Shown piece after piece: positions 26,285 through 36,718 of a stretch of DNA of 64,000 bases. The notes beneath the pieces were generated by a model. That model worked only from the letters and a program-made list of their open reading frames with translations. It was not told where the DNA came from and ran no database searches. The DNA lies in the NCBI RefSeq assembly GCF_016937515.1, contig NZ_JAFHKM010000002.1, positions 5,079,001 through 5,143,000 of the forward strand. Reading direction: 5' to 3'. This DNA is from Cohnella algarum. GTDB taxonomy: Bacteria; Bacillota; Bacilli; Paenibacillales; Paenibacillaceae. Position numbers and translations under genes: made by a program. Each line of letters starts with the position of its first letter. Position 1 is the first letter of the stretch.

Positions 26285-27301
26285 CTATGCGGCCGGACGG
26301 TCTTCCGTTCGCGCCGACGAGAGCGTATCCGTCACCGTGCCCGGCTCCAGCCCCTTTTCGCGAACGGCGCGGATGATGCCCGCGAGCGCCTGCTCCGTCG
26401 TCGAAGTCGGATGCATGAGAATAAGCGTTCCGGGCTCCGCCTGGGCGGAAACTTTGGCCACGACCCCGGAGGCGGGGGGCTTTTTCCAGTCGATCGTATC
26501 GAGCGTCCACAGCACCGTTCGCAGTCCCAGCCCGGATGCCGTTCGCACGGTCAGCTCGTTAAAGTCGCCCGACGGCGGCGCAAACCATTTATTGCTCGTC
26601 CCGAGCCCGTCTCTCAGCAGCGCCTCCGTCTTCGCAATCTCGCTTCGTTGGCGCTCGGCGCCAAGCCGGCTCATGTTCGGATGGGTATACGCATGGTTGG
26701 ACGCCTCGTGGCCCGCTTTCACGATTTCCCGGGCTTTGTCGAGATTTTTGCTCAGCCAGGTGCCGTCGAAAAAAAACGTCGCTTTCGCCTTTTCGTCCGC
26801 AAGCGTCTTTAACATCGAAGGCAAATATTCGTCGCCCCAGGCGACGTTGATCATCAAACCGACCATCGGCTTGTTCGGATTTCCGCGATAGACGGGAGCC
26901 GGCTCCAATTGATCCAATTGCACCGCGGGCTCAAGTTCGCGGAACACCCACGGAAATCGGCCCGGCTCCCCGCCCGGACCGAGTCCAAGCTCTTTCGCCC
27001 GCGCCAGCGTGGCGTCGATGTCCACTTCCCGGCCGTTGTAGCCGGGGATCGCTTTCCACACCCGGTCGATTTTCGCGTCGACCGGCGGTATCGCGAGTTT
27101 CGGCGCTTCCGCTTTTATCCATTCCGCAAGACCCGCAGGTCCCGCGTCGGTCTTCTCCAGCCCGCCAAACGCGATGGAGGCGGTTTTGTCGCTTTTTACG
27201 GCTTGTACATAAGGCGCGATCGGACCGTAGCGGCCGGCGGCCAACAGCGCCGCCAGGCAGACCAGCAGCGCCGCCAGCCGAATCGGCGACGTCGTTCGCA
27301 T
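26285..27301 (-). CDS. ylxY: Polysaccharide deacetylase-like protein (YlxY-like)
   Basis: A NodB-fold protein with an N-terminal membrane anchor or signal (RLAALLVCLAALLAAG). In active NodB enzymes the first motif is TFDDG; here the aligned stretch is LMINVAWGDEYLP, lacking the paired aspartates. The metal-histidine motif SNHAYTHPNM is kept, as is LMHPTSTTEQAL. ATG at 27301 with GAGGAGGG is chosen over a longer frame. 338 residues. The position after pnp matches B. subtilis ylxY. The stop codon lies in a CCGGCC/GGCCGG hairpin (26268-26296) followed by TTTTG, a possible terminator. Confidence 0.82.
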   Translation of the reverse strand: MRTTSPIRLAALLVCLAALLAAGRYGPIAPYVQAVKSDKTASIAFGGLEKTDAGPAGLAEWIKAEAPKLAIPPVDAKIDRVWKAIPGYNGREVDIDATLARAKELGLGPGGEPGRFPWVFRELEPAVQLDQLEPAPVYRGNPNKPMVGLMINVAWGDEYLPSMLKTLADEKAKATFFFDGTWLSKNLDKAREIVKAGHEASNHAYTHPNMSRLGAERQRSEIAKTEALLRDGLGTSNKWFAPPSGDFNELTVRTASGLGLRTVLWTLDTIDWKKPPASGVVAKVSAQAEPGTLILMHPTSTTEQALAGIIRAVREKGLEPGTVTDTLSSARTEDRPAA

Positions 27302-27448
27302 CGGATTCCCTCCTCGTCCGCGCGCGGGCTCGCGCGCTTCAATCCAGGACAACCCGTGCGAGGCAGCGAGTTTCCTCGCCTCCATCTTATGCCAAATCGA
27401 CTTAAATTATGTACGAGACCTAAGGCGGGCCGATCTTATCGCAAACAT

Positions 27449-27482
27449 GAAAAAAGAGACTGACGGTATCGGTCTCTTTTCA
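27449..27482. terminator. Terminator after pnp
   Basis: AAAAGAGAC and GTCTCTTTT flank an 11-base loop; T runs follow on both strands, so it may work in both directions. It lies about 20 bases past the pnp stop. Confidence 0.75.
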
Positions 27483-27500
27483 GCAGGTATTCGGTTCGCC

Positions 27501-29609
27501 TTAATTGGCAGGAACTTGCGGGGCGCTCGCGTTCAGCAGCACTTTGCGCGACAGGTTGATGCGTCCCATCGAATCAATTTCCGTGACTTTGACTTCGATC
27601 TTGTCGCCGATCGCGACGACGTCCTCCACTTTCGCCACCCGCTCGTTCGCCAGTTGGGAAATGTGAACGAGTCCGTCCTTGCCCGGCAAAATTTCCACGA
27701 AGGCGCCGAATTTTTCGATTCGCTTCACCGTTCCCATGTAAATTTCGCCGACGACGACTTCTCGCACGATGCCTTCGATGATCGAGCGCGCTTTCTCGTT
27801 GGCCGCCGCGTCGGAGGAAGCGATGTAGACGGTGCCGTCCTGCTCGATGTCGATTTTGACGCCGGTATCTTCGATGATCTTGTTGATGATCTTGCCGCCG
27901 GAGCCGATGACGTCGCGAATTTTGTCCGGATGGATTTTCATCGTGACGATTTTCGGCGCGTACGGACTCAGCTCTTTGCGCGGTTCCGCAAGCACTTCCA
28001 TCATTTTGCCGAGAATGAACATCCGGCCTTCCTTCGCTTGCTCGAGCGATTGCGTCAGGATGGAGCGGTCGATGCCGTCGATCTTGATGTCCATCTGAAT
28101 CGCCGTCACGCCTTTGGCTGTGCCCGCCACCTTGAAGTCCATATCGCCGAGATGGTCTTCCATGCCCTGGATATCGGTCAAAATGGAGAAGTGGTCTCCG
28201 TCCTTGATCAGCCCCATCGCCACGCCCGCTACCGGCGCCTTGATCGGCACCCCGGCGTCCATCATCGCGAGCGTGCTCGCGCAAATGCTTGCCTGGGACG
28301 TCGAACCGTTCGATTCCAGCACCTCGGATACGAGACGAATCGTATACGGGAATTCGGATTCGTTCGGAATGACCTTGAGCAGGGCGCGTTCGCCGAGCGC
28401 ACCGTGCCCGATTTCGCGGCGGCCCGGGGGACGCAGCGGGCGGGCTTCGCCGACCGAGAACGGCGGGAAATTGTAGTGGTGCATGAACCGCTTCGACTCC
28501 TCGAGTCCGATGCCGTCCAAAATCTGCACGTCGCCGAGCGGGCCGAGCGTGCAAACGCTGAGCGCCTGCGTCTGGCCGCGCGTAAACAGACCGGAGCCGT
28601 GCGTCCGCGGCAGCACGCCGGTGTCGCCGGAGATCGGACGGATTTCATCGAGCTTGCGGCCGTCCGGACGCACTTTGTCATGCGTGATGAGCCGGCGGAC
28701 TTCGTTTTTGACGATGTCGTACAGCACTTCCTTGACGTCGCCCAGCTTCTCGGGAGCATCCGCGTATGCGTTCGCGAAGTGTTCCACCGTCTCGGCGTTG
28801 ATCGCGTCGATCGCTTCCTGCCGGGCATGCTTCTCGGCGATTCGCACCGCCTCGACGAGGCGATCCTTGGCGTACGCGTTTACGTCCGCTTCCACGGCTT
28901 TGTCGACGGCGTGCAGCACGACTTCCATTTTCGGCTGGCCGGCTTCCGCTTGGAGCTGCTCGATCGTCGCCACGATTTTTTTGATTTCTTCGTGCCCGAA
29001 CATGATCGCTTCGAGCATTTCCGTCTCCGGCACCTCGTCGGCTTCCGCCTCGACCATCATGATGGCGTCCTTCGTGCCGGCGACGACGACGTACATGTCG
29101 CTCTTCTCTTCCTGGGCGACCGTCGGGTTGATGACGAACTGCCCGTCGACCCTTCCGACGATGACGCCGCCGATCGGTCCGTTAAACGGAACGTTCGAAA
29201 TCGACAATGCGGCGCTCGTGCCGATCATCGCGGCGATTTCCGGCGAGCAGTCCTGATCGACGCTCATGACGAGATTGACGATTTGCACGTCGTTCCGGAA
29301 GCCCTCCGGAAACAGCGGGCGAATCGGACGGTCCGTCAGCCGGCTGGCCAGGATCGCCTTTTCGCTCGGACGTCCTTCCCGTTTGATGAAGCCGCCCGGA
29401 ATTTTCCCTACGGCGTAAAGACGCTCCTCATAATTGACGGTAAGCGGGAAAAAATCGAGATCCTTCGGCTCGGACGATGCCGTTACCGTCGACAGAACGA
29501 CCGTTTCGCCGTATTGGACGTAAATGGCTCCGTTCGCTTGCTTGGCCAGACGACCGGTTTCCAGAACGAGCGGACGACCGCCAAGCTGCATTTCTACACG
29601 ATGTACCAA
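27501..29609 (-). CDS. pnp: Polyribonucleotide nucleotidyltransferase (PNPase)
   Basis: A phosphorolytic 3'-5' exoribonuclease and part of RNA decay. Two RNase PH domains (about 1-220 and 310-540), then KH (about 555-610; [20 protein letters not shown]) and S1 (about 620-690; [19 protein letters not shown]). [12 protein letters not shown] and [16 protein letters not shown] are family signatures. The start is TTG at 29609, seven bases after GAGGAGGG; an ATG six codons further in is less well placed. About 702 residues. It follows rpsO, as is usual in bacteria. Confidence 0.96.
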   Translation of the reverse strand: MVHRVEMQLGGRPLVLETGRLAKQANGAIYVQYGETVVLSTVTASSEPKDLDFFPLTVNYEERLYAVGKIPGGFIKREGRPSEKAILASRLTDRPIRPLFPEGFRNDVQIVNLVMSVDQDCSPEIAAMIGTSAALSISNVPFNGPIGGVIVGRVDGQFVINPTVAQEEKSDMYVVVAGTKDAIMMVEAEADEVPETEMLEAIMFGHEEIKKIVATIEQLQAEAGQPKMEVVLHAVDKAVEADVNAYAKDRLVEAVRIAEKHARQEAIDAINAETVEHFANAYADAPEKLGDVKEVLYDIVKNEVRRLITHDKVRPDGRKLDEIRPISGDTGVLPRTHGSGLFTRGQTQALSVCTLGPLGDVQILDGIGLEESKRFMHHYNFPPFSVGEARPLRPPGRREIGHGALGERALLKVIPNESEFPYTIRLVSEVLESNGSTSQASICASTLAMMDAGVPIKAPVAGVAMGLIKDGDHFSILTDIQGMEDHLGDMDFKVAGTAKGVTAIQMDIKIDGIDRSILTQSLEQAKEGRMFILGKMMEVLAEPRKELSPYAPKIVTMKIHPDKIRDVIGSGGKIINKIIEDTGVKIDIEQDGTVYIASSDAAANEKARSIIEGIVREVVVGEIYMGTVKRIEKFGAFVEILPGKDGLVHISQLANERVAKVEDVVAIGDKIEVKVTEIDSMGRINLSRKVLLNASAPQVPAN

Positions 29610-29706
29610 GCATATCCCTCCTCTATTCGGCCTTATGTACTTTCGACACACTTTCATTATTTCCTGCCGGAGTCATCTTAAGAACCGTTTCTTCGGTTCG
29701 CTCGCT

Positions 29707-29766
29707 CAATTAAAAAGCAACCCGGTGCCCGTCGGGATCGTTCCCGTGCGACACGACAGGTTGCTT
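29707..29766 (-). terminator. Hairpin terminator/attenuator between rpsO and pnp
   Basis: AAGCAACC (29715-29722) and GGTTGCTT (29759-29766) close a long hairpin with further inner pairing. On the minus strand TTTTT follows. Partial read-through into pnp is likely, as in other rpsO-pnp units. Confidence 0.7.
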
Positions 29767-29781
29767 CTTGCAACGCGCAAA

Positions 29782-30051
29782 TTAACGGCGCAGGCCGAGC
29801 TTTGCGATCAGAGCGCTATAGCGGTTGACATCTTTGTTTTTCAGGTATGCCAGCAGCTTGCGCCGTTGGCCGACCATCTTGAGCAGACCGCGGCGGGAGT
29901 GGTGATCCTTCTTGTGCTCCCGGAAGTGGCCCGTCAGGTTGTTGATGTTCTCCGTCAGGATAGCAACTTGGACTTCCGGGCTCCCGGTGTCCGAAGGGTG
30001 CGTCTTGAATTGCTCGATCAGTTCTTGCTTGCGTTCTTGCGTCAGTGCCAT
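29782..30051 (-). CDS. rpsO: 30S ribosomal protein S15
   Basis: Primary 16S rRNA-binding protein of the small-subunit platform. 89 residues, the standard length, with the signature [19 protein letters not shown] and [20 protein letters not shown]. The ribosome-binding site is GGAGGTGA. It has its own predicted promoter in the gap after ribF. Confidence 0.98.
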   Translation of the reverse strand: MALTQERKQELIEQFKTHPSDTGSPEVQVAILTENINNLTGHFREHKKDHHSRRGLLKMVGQRRKLLAYLKNKDVNRYSALIAKLGLRR

Positions 30052-30172
30052 CCTCGTTCACCTCCTTGTTCGTTCGAATCGCCATTGGCCCAGCTGGCGC
30101 CGGTGAGAGCAAACGGCCAAGCCAAGGTTCCAAAATACCGCTGCATATGCCGGAGCATAGGCAACAACTATC

Positions 30173-30202
30173 AGTATAGCATAGGACGAATGCCGGTTAC
30201 AA
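30173..30202 (-). promoter_or_regulatory. Predicted rpsO-pnp promoter
   Basis: On the minus strand TTGTAA (30202-30197) and TATACT (30178-30173) are 18 bases apart, leaving a leader of about 115 bases before rpsO. An eight-base-pair stem (GCGATCGG/CCGATCGC, 30240-30274) lies at the ribF stop but has no T run. Confidence 0.5.
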
Positions 30203-30273
30203 TGGCGCGGTCAAGTTTTGTTCGTTATCGACGAAGCGGGCGATCGGACGCCAGCGTCGCTTTCGCCCGATCG

Positions 30274-31245
30274 CTAGGCGAGCGAGCGCGTCTCGGCCAA
30301 AATTTCGCGGGCTTCGTCCGCGTCCCGTTTGATTTGCAGGCTCAGTTCTTCGAGCGAGCCGAACTTTTTCTCCGGGCGAATGTACTTGACAAACTGCACG
30401 GCAAGCTCGCGGCCGTAAAGATCCCCGTCGAAATCGAACAAATGCGCCTCCAGCTTCGGTTCCCCGCCCGCTTCGTCGACGGTCGGCCTGATGCCGACGT
30501 TCATGACGCCTCCGTATTCCGCGCCGCCGTCTTTTGCCCGGACCGCATAGACGCCGTGGCGCGGAAGCACGTACGGCTCGTCGGCCGAAAGATTGGCCGT
30601 CGGAAACCCGATCAGCCGCCCGCGAGCCTGGCCGTGCACGACCGTCCCCGTCAGTTCGTACGGCCGGCCGAGCAGGAGCGCCGCCCGGTCGCAATGGCCG
30701 TCCGCCAGCTCGGCGCGGATGCGGGTGCTGCTCACCTTGGCCCCGTCGAGGTATACCGGTTCGACGACTTTAACGTCGATGCGGCCTCCGGCCAGCTCCC
30801 GAAGCGTGGCGGGATCGCCCTGCCCCCGGTGGCCGAACCGGAAATCGAACCCGACGACGACGGTCGAAACGTTAAGCGGCGCAAGCAGGCTGCCGACAAA
30901 CTGCTCGGCCGTCACTTGCGAAAAGCCCAAATCAAACGAAACGACATAGACGATGTCCACGCCGAGCTCCGCGAAACGGGCCGCTTTCCGATCCAGCGGC
31001 GTCAAAATCGTGTTGTATTGGTCTTTGCCCAATACGACGCGCGGATGGGGGTCGAACGTAAGCGCCGCCGAGCGTTGTCCCCGGTCCCTGGCGAGCGAGA
31101 CGGCTTTCTTGATCACTTCCGAATGGCCGAGATGGACGCCGTCAAAAAAACCGATGGCGAGCGAGACGCCTTCCGGCTTTGCGGCTTGCTCCGGTATGTC
31201 GAAAGCTTGCGCCACAGTCGAAAAAGAAATGTCATAACGTTCCAC
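30274..31245 (-). CDS. ribF: Bifunctional riboflavin kinase/FAD synthetase
   Basis: Makes FMN and then FAD. The nucleotidyltransferase domain is at about residues 20-180 (SLAIGFFDGVHLGHSEVIKKA, STRIRAELADG) and the riboflavin kinase domain at about 185-315 (GRLIGFPTANLSADE, YGGVMNVGIRPTV). The start is GTG at 31245 with AGGAGG seven bases upstream. 323 residues. It follows truB by 24 bases, as in many Firmicutes. Confidence 0.95.
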   Translation of the reverse strand: MERYDISFSTVAQAFDIPEQAAKPEGVSLAIGFFDGVHLGHSEVIKKAVSLARDRGQRSAALTFDPHPRVVLGKDQYNTILTPLDRKAARFAELGVDIVYVVSFDLGFSQVTAEQFVGSLLAPLNVSTVVVGFDFRFGHRGQGDPATLRELAGGRIDVKVVEPVYLDGAKVSSTRIRAELADGHCDRAALLLGRPYELTGTVVHGQARGRLIGFPTANLSADEPYVLPRHGVYAVRAKDGGAEYGGVMNVGIRPTVDEAGGEPKLEAHLFDFDGDLYGRELAVQFVKYIRPEKKFGSLEELSLQIKRDADEAREILAETRSLA

Positions 31246-31269
31246 TTGCTGTCCTCCTGCCATTTCCGA

Positions 31270-32220
31270 CTACCGAACGGCCTGTCCGTTTTCGTCCGCC
31301 GGATGAAACACTTTGACCGGACGAAGGGAAGCTCTTTCGGCATCGGCGTCGAACAATCCGAGAAAAGCTCCGTCCTCGCGGTACAGTCGCCACAGTCCCG
31401 GCTGCTTCGGCTCCGGATCGAGCGCTTTCGCCTCGATCGTCTTCCCGTTCAGCGCGTTTCTCGCTTCGGCAAAAGAAGCCCTGGCGCTCGGAAGAAAGCC
31501 GAGCAGCCGGTCGGCCGGGATAAACTTCTCTTCCAGCGCTCCGTCCTGCTTCAGCTGCGCCATCCGTTCCAGCGTCAGGCAATCCCGCTCCGTCAGCCCG
31601 GAGCTCTCCACGCGCTTCAGCTCGGCCATGACGGCCGGCACCGCAAGCTTGCGGCCGATATCGACGCATAGCGTCCGTATATAAGTCCCTTTCGAGCAGC
31701 GAACCGAAAAGCGAACCTCCGGATGCGGTCCCGCCGCGTTCAATTCCAGCACTTCGATGCCGTGAATCGTCACGGGCCGGGCTTTGCGCTCGACCGTCAC
31801 GCCTTGCCGCGCGAGCTCGTAAAGCCGCTTGCCGTTCACCTTGACCGCCGAAACCATCGGCGGCGTCTGCTCGATGTCGCCGACGAACGACCGGATCGCC
31901 GCAACGATATCCCCTTCGGTCAGATGATGAACCTCCGCTCGTTCGACGACCTGTCCTCCGGCGTCCTCCGTATCGGTCGCGATGCCGAACCGGAGCGTCG
32001 CTTCGTACGCTTTCGGCATCTCCTGCAAATATTCCACCATCCGGGTTGCCCGTCCGACGCAAATCGGCAAAACGCCCGTTACGGCGGGATCCAGCGTGCC
32101 GGTATGCCCGATCCGCCGGACGCCGATAATGCGGCGGGCTTTGGCCACGACGTCGTGGGAGGTCCAGCCGGCGGGTTTCCAAACGCCGAGCACGCCTTCG
32201 TACGAATGGTTGCCGTTCAT
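31270..32220 (-). CDS. truB: tRNA pseudouridine(55) synthase
   Basis: Forms pseudouridine 55 in the T-loop of tRNAs. The catalytic aspartate is in GHTGTLDPAVTGVLPICVG; LGVWKPAGWTSHDVV and CSKGTYIRTLCVDIG are further signatures. A C-terminal PUA-like part is present. ATG at 32220 overlaps the nrnA stop by ATGA. 316 residues. Confidence 0.95.
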   Translation of the reverse strand: MNGNHSYEGVLGVWKPAGWTSHDVVAKARRIIGVRRIGHTGTLDPAVTGVLPICVGRATRMVEYLQEMPKAYEATLRFGIATDTEDAGGQVVERAEVHHLTEGDIVAAIRSFVGDIEQTPPMVSAVKVNGKRLYELARQGVTVERKARPVTIHGIEVLELNAAGPHPEVRFSVRCSKGTYIRTLCVDIGRKLAVPAVMAELKRVESSGLTERDCLTLERMAQLKQDGALEEKFIPADRLLGFLPSARASFAEARNALNGKTIEAKALDPEPKQPGLWRLYREDGAFLGLFDADAERASLRPVKVFHPADENGQAVR

Positions 32221-33209
32221 GAGCGTTTGGCCTCCAAATCCGCCCGCAGCGCCGCCAGCACCCGTTCGATCGCCTCCGCGAGCGGCGCCGCGATCCGGCA
32301 GCCGGATGCCCGGATATGGCCGCCGCCTCCGAATTGCTGCGCGACGGCGGCGACGTCGACGAGGCCCGCCGAGCGAAAGCTCACTTTTACGCCTTCGTCC
32401 GCAAACTGCTTGAACAGCAGCCCGACCTCGACGCCCTCGATATTCCGCGGATAGTTGACGAGCCCCTCCAAATCTTCGTTCGAAGCGCCCGTCTCGGTCA
32501 AATCGTCGGCAGTGACCCACAGCCAGCCGATTTTCCCGTCATCGCTGAACGCAAGGCGCGACAGCGCCCTCTGGATCATGAGCATTTGTCCCATCGTCAT
32601 TCGCTCCAGCAGCCGCTCCGCCAGCGCGGCGCCGTCCGCTCCCGCGGCAAGCAGCGAGGACGCGATTTCCATGACGCGCGGACTCGTATTCGAATACCGA
32701 AAGCCGCCCGTGTCGGTCATCAGCCCGGTATACAGGGCCGTCGCCATTTCCGCGTCCGGGGTCAGCCCCATCGCGTTCATCAGTTCAAAAACGATCTGAG
32801 CCGTCGCGGCGGCGTCGAAATCGAGCAGGTTGACCGTCCCGAAGCCGTCGTTCGTCGCATGGTGGTCGATGTTGAGCAGCTCGCGATCCGGGGCAAACCA
32901 TTTGGCAGCTTCCCCGACGCGGCCGAAATCCGCGCAGTCGACCGTGACGACATGCTTGAAAAGCTTCATGCCGCCGTCGCCGGCCGCCGTCGCGATGTCT
33001 CCGCTTCGCCACAAATACGACAGCCGCGACGGAACCGGCCCGTCGTTGTACATCGTAAATCGCTTGCCCAACCGATCGAGCAGCCATCCGATCGCGACGG
33101 TGGAGCTGATGGCGTCGCCGTCCGGCTGTACGTGGGCGACGACGAGAAAATCGTCGCGCTCCCGCAAAAAACGCGCCGCCGCCTCGAATTGCCCGGACCG
33201 ATCGTTCAT
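32217..33209 (-). CDS. nrnA: DHH-family nano-RNase/pAp phosphatase
   Basis: Degrades very short RNAs and dephosphorylates pAp. The DHH domain has AHVQPDGDAISSTVAIGWLL, VDCADFGRVG and LNIDHHATNDGFG; the DHHA1 domain ends FGGGGHIRASGCRI. 330 residues. It overlaps both neighbours by four bases (rbfA upstream, truB downstream), so the three are coupled. Confidence 0.93.
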   Translation of the reverse strand: MNDRSGQFEAAARFLRERDDFLVVAHVQPDGDAISSTVAIGWLLDRLGKRFTMYNDGPVPSRLSYLWRSGDIATAAGDGGMKLFKHVVTVDCADFGRVGEAAKWFAPDRELLNIDHHATNDGFGTVNLLDFDAAATAQIVFELMNAMGLTPDAEMATALYTGLMTDTGGFRYSNTSPRVMEIASSLLAAGADGAALAERLLERMTMGQMLMIQRALSRLAFSDDGKIGWLWVTADDLTETGASNEDLEGLVNYPRNIEGVEVGLLFKQFADEGVKVSFRSAGLVDVAAVAQQFGGGGHIRASGCRIAAPLAEAIERVLAALRADLEAKRS

Positions 33210-33559
33210 TCTCCGCTCTCCCGGTTGATTTTTTGCAGCAGCGATTCGATATGGCTGCCGTATTCGATCGAATGGTCGAAGCGAAATTCGATTTCGGGCG
33301 TGTGGCGGAGTCTCATTCTCCGCCCGAGCTCGCTCCGGAGGAAGCCCTTCGCCTTGCCGAGCGCGTGCAGCGACGCTTCCTTCTGCTCCTCGCTCCCGAG
33401 AATGCTCAAAAACACCCGGGCCAAAGATAAATCGTTCGTAACATCCACCCCGGTAACGGTGATGAATCCGATGCGCGGATCCTTCAGTTCCGTCTGGATC
33501 AGGGTGCTGATTTCCCGCTTTATTTCCTCGCCGACGCGTCCGACGCGAAATTTGGCCAT
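33206..33559 (-). CDS. rbfA: 30S ribosome-binding factor A
   Basis: A KH-fold small-subunit maturation and cold-adaptation factor. 117 residues, normal, with FRVGRVGEEIKREISTLIQ, LKDPRIGFITVTGVDVTNDL and RMRLRHTPEIEFRFDHSIEY. It sits between infB and nrnA. Confidence 0.96.
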   Translation of the reverse strand: MAKFRVGRVGEEIKREISTLIQTELKDPRIGFITVTGVDVTNDLSLARVFLSILGSEEQKEASLHALGKAKGFLRSELGRRMRLRHTPEIEFRFDHSIEYGSHIESLLQKINRESGE

Positions 33560-33591
33560 GCCTGCTTCACCTCATGCCGCCAGCCCTTACG

Positions 33592-36396
33592 TCAAGGCTG
33601 GACAGATTCCATTACAAAGGCCTCGATCACGTCGCCGATTTGAATGTCGTTGAACTTCTCGAGCGTCAAGCCGCACTCGTAGCCTTCCGACACTTCCTTG
33701 GCGTCGTCCTTGAACCTTTTGAGCGTATCGATTTTCCCTTCGTACACGACGATTCCGCCGCGGACGAGCCGCGCTTCGGCGGTGCGGGTCACCTTGCCGT
33801 CCGTGACCATGCAGCCCGCGATCGTGCCGACCTTGCTGACCTTGAACGTTTCCCGGACTTCGGCGTGCCCGATGACCTTCTCCTTGAAGACCGGATCGAG
33901 CATTCCCTTCATGGCCTGCTCGATTTCTTCGATCACCTTGTAAATGATCCGGTGCAGGCGGACGTCGACCTTCTCTTGTTCCGCGAAGGCCGCGGCCCGC
34001 GGCTCGGGACGGACGTTGAACCCGACGACGATCGCCGACGAAGCGAGGGCGAGCGTAATGTCCGATTCGGTAATGGCGCCGACGCCGGTATGAATCGCCT
34101 TGACGCGCACGCCTTCGATCTCGATTTTCTCGAGGGAGCCTTTCAGCGCTTCGAGCGAGCCTTGCACGTCGGCCTTCAGGATGACGTTGAGATCTTTGAT
34201 CTCGCCTTCCTTGATCTTGTTGAACAAGTCATCCAGCGTAACCTTGGAGTTGGACTTGAGCGTTTCCTGGCGCGTTTTGATCGAACGCTTTTCGGCGATT
34301 TCGCGCGCCTTCCGCTCGTCCTCGAACACCATGAACGGATCGCCGGCTTGCGGCACTTCCGTGAGGCCCGTAATTTCGACCGGCGTCGACGGTCCCGCTT
34401 CCTTGACGCGTCGGCCGCGGTCGTTCGTCATCGCCCGGATGCGTCCGAACCGGTCGCCGGCAACGAACGCGTCGCCCACTTTGAGCGTTCCGTTCTGGAC
34501 GAGAATGCGGGCGATCGGGCCCTTGCCCTTGTCGAGCTCGGCTTCGAGTACCGTGCCGCGCGCGCGTTTGTCCGGATTCGCCTTGTAGTCGTTCACTTCG
34601 GCGACGAGCAAAATCATTTCCAGCAGGTTGTCGAGGTTCAGGCGCTGCTTCGCGGACACTTCGACGAAAATCGTGTCGCCGCCCCACTCTTCCTGCACGA
34701 GACCGTATTCCGTCAGTTCCGTCTTGACTTTATCCGGATTCGCGCCGGGTTTGTCGATTTTGTTGACGGCCACGATAATCGGAACGTTGGCCGCTTTGGC
34801 ATGGTTGATCGCCTCGACCGTTTGCGGCATGACGCCGTCGTCGGCCGCGACGACGAGAATCGTAATATCCGTTACCTGGGCGCCGCGGGCGCGCATCGTC
34901 GTAAACGCTTCGTGACCCGGCGTATCGAGGAACGTGATCTTCTTCCCGTTGACTTCGACTTGATAGGCGCCGATATGCTGCGTGATGCCGCCGGCTTCGC
35001 CGGAAGCGACCTTCGTCTCGCGAATGGCGTCCAGCAGCGTCGTCTTCCCGTGGTCGACGTGGCCCATGATCGTGACGACCGGCGGGCGCTCGAGCAGATC
35101 GTCCGGATCGTCGTTCTCTTCGATCGTCTCGAAGTTCGTGTCCTCCACGACGATCTTCACTTCGGTTTCGACCCCGAACTCGCTCGCGACGAGCAGCACG
35201 GTGTCGAGATCGAGATCCTGGTTGATCGTCGCCATGACGCCGAGGAAGAGCAGCTTCTTGATGACTTCCGACGCGTCCTTGTGCAGCAGCTTGGCGAGCT
35301 CGCCGACCGTCATCTCGCCGCGGACGATGATTTTTTTCGGCGTGTTGTCGATTTTTTCGCGGGGCGGCTGGTTGTTGCGGTTTTTCCCGTTTTTGCCGCC
35401 TTTGCCGCGCGATTTAAAGTTCATCCGGCCGTCGTCGAACCGTTTGCCGAAATCGTTCTCCTTGCGCTTGCCGCCGGCGCCCCCGTTGCGGTTGAAATCC
35501 TCGCGGCCTTTGCCGCCGCCCGGACGCGCGCCGCCGCGGCTGCCCGCGGGAGCCGCCGCCGCTGCCGGCGGAGCCGGAATGCGCGCGCCGAAGCCGCCGC
35601 CCGCGCCCTGCGGACGACCGCCGCCTTGACCTTGCGGGCGATTGCCGCCGCCTTGGCCTTGCGGACGGTTGCCGCCGCCCTGTCCTTGCGGGCGGTTGCC
35701 GCCTTGACCCTGCGGGCGGTCGCCGAAGCGATTGCCGCCGCCTTGCCCCTGGCCCTGCGGACGATCGCCGAAGCGATTGCCGCCCTGCCCTTGGCCCTGC
35801 GGGCGATTGCCGCCGCCCTGCCCTTGGCCTTGCGGACGGTCGCCGAAGCGGTTGCCGCCCTGCCCTTGGCCCTGCGGGCGGTCGCCGAAGCGGTTGCCGC
35901 CCTGTCCTTGACCTTGCGGACGGTCGCCGAAGCGGTTGCCGCCCTGCCCTTGGCCCTGCGGACGGTCTCCGCGGCCGCCCTGATCATGCGCGCGCTCGCC
36001 TTGCCGGCCGCCCGCGCGGTCGCCTTCCGCTTGCGGGCGCTCGCTTTGGCCGCTTTGCGCCGGCTGCGGCTGCTCCGCTTGCGGCGGCTTCGGCGCCGCC
36101 TTCACGGCAGCTCCGTCTTCCGCCTTGCGGCCGCCCGCCGGAGCGTCCGGACGAGCTCCGCCGCCGGCCGGCTTCGACTGCGCCATTTTGGCCGCCGCGT
36201 TCGCTTTAACGTCGCGGAAAAACTTCTCGACGGCGTGAACCATGTTGTCTTCCATGACGCTCATATGGTTGTTCACGGGCAGATTGACCCGCTTCAGAAT
36301 CGTTATGATTTCCTTGCTGCTCATGTTGAGCTTTTTGGCGTATTCGTATACGCGAACCTTATCCTTGTTGTCTTGCGTCTCTTGTTTATTAGTCAA
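33592..36396 (-). CDS. infB: Translation initiation factor IF-2 with a long repeat-rich N-terminus
   Basis: The GTPase that places initiator tRNA on the 30S subunit. An IF2N domain (residues 1-55, [18 protein letters not shown]) is followed by a disordered region (about 70-300) made of [18 protein letters not shown] repeats, then the GTPase core with G1 [14 protein letters not shown] near residue 445, G3 [17 protein letters not shown] and G4 VAVNKIDKP. At 934 residues it is longer than Bacillus IF-2 because of the repeats. The start is TTG at 36396, preceded by GGAGGTG and overlapping the rplGA stop by eight bases. Confidence 0.96.
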   Translation of the reverse strand: MTNKQETQDNKDKVRVYEYAKKLNMSSKEIITILKRVNLPVNNHMSVMEDNMVHAVEKFFRDVKANAAAKMAQSKPAGGGARPDAPAGGRKAEDGAAVKAAPKPPQAEQPQPAQSGQSERPQAEGDRAGGRQGERAHDQGGRGDRPQGQGQGGNRFGDRPQGQGQGGNRFGDRPQGQGQGGNRFGDRPQGQGQGGGNRPQGQGQGGNRFGDRPQGQGQGGGNRFGDRPQGQGGNRPQGQGGGNRPQGQGGGNRPQGQGGGRPQGAGGGFGARIPAPPAAAAAPAGSRGGARPGGGKGREDFNRNGGAGGKRKENDFGKRFDDGRMNFKSRGKGGKNGKNRNNQPPREKIDNTPKKIIVRGEMTVGELAKLLHKDASEVIKKLLFLGVMATINQDLDLDTVLLVASEFGVETEVKIVVEDTNFETIEENDDPDDLLERPPVVTIMGHVDHGKTTLLDAIRETKVASGEAGGITQHIGAYQVEVNGKKITFLDTPGHEAFTTMRARGAQVTDITILVVAADDGVMPQTVEAINHAKAANVPIIVAVNKIDKPGANPDKVKTELTEYGLVQEEWGGDTIFVEVSAKQRLNLDNLLEMILLVAEVNDYKANPDKRARGTVLEAELDKGKGPIARILVQNGTLKVGDAFVAGDRFGRIRAMTNDRGRRVKEAGPSTPVEITGLTEVPQAGDPFMVFEDERKAREIAEKRSIKTRQETLKSNSKVTLDDLFNKIKEGEIKDLNVILKADVQGSLEALKGSLEKIEIEGVRVKAIHTGVGAITESDITLALASSAIVVGFNVRPEPRAAAFAEQEKVDVRLHRIIYKVIEEIEQAMKGMLDPVFKEKVIGHAEVRETFKVSKVGTIAGCMVTDGKVTRTAEARLVRGGIVVYEGKIDTLKRFKDDAKEVSEGYECGLTLEKFNDIQIGDVIEAFVMESVQP

Positions 36397-36718
36397 TATT
36401 GTCCACCTCCGAATGTTGAACCCAGCCGCTTCGAATCATGTCGGCAAAGCCTCGATCCGTCACGGCAAACAAAACGCGCTCGGGCTTGCCGACGGCGCCG
36501 CCCAGCTCGTACCGCGTATATCCGATCAATAGCGGAACGTTGTAGCTTGCGCATTTGTCCGCCACTTTTTTACGCGTCAGCTCCGATGCGTCTTCCGCCA
36601 GCAGCACCAGCTTGGCATCGCCGGAGCGTATGGCTTTTTGCACGATTTCTTCCCCGGATGCCAGCTTCCCCGCCCGCATCGCGAGCCCCAGACGGGACAG
36701 CGCCTTATTCGTCGTCAT
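36389..36718 (-). CDS. rplGA: L7Ae-family ribosomal protein (YlxQ)
   Basis: A small kink-turn RNA-binding protein of the L7Ae/L30e fold, 109 residues. [39 protein letters not shown] and [20 protein letters not shown] are typical. It lies between rnpM and infB in the conserved nusA-infB order and overlaps both. Confidence 0.9.
   Translation of the reverse strand: MTTNKALSRLGLAMRAGKLASGEEIVQKAIRSGDAKLVLLAEDASELTRKKVADKCASYNVPLLIGYTRYELGGAVGKPERVLFAVTDRGFADMIRSGWVQHSEVDNID

Noticed and set aside
27447..29681. 744-codon open frame on the plus strand opposite pnp
   Set aside because: Shadow of the PNPase gene, no recognisable domain.
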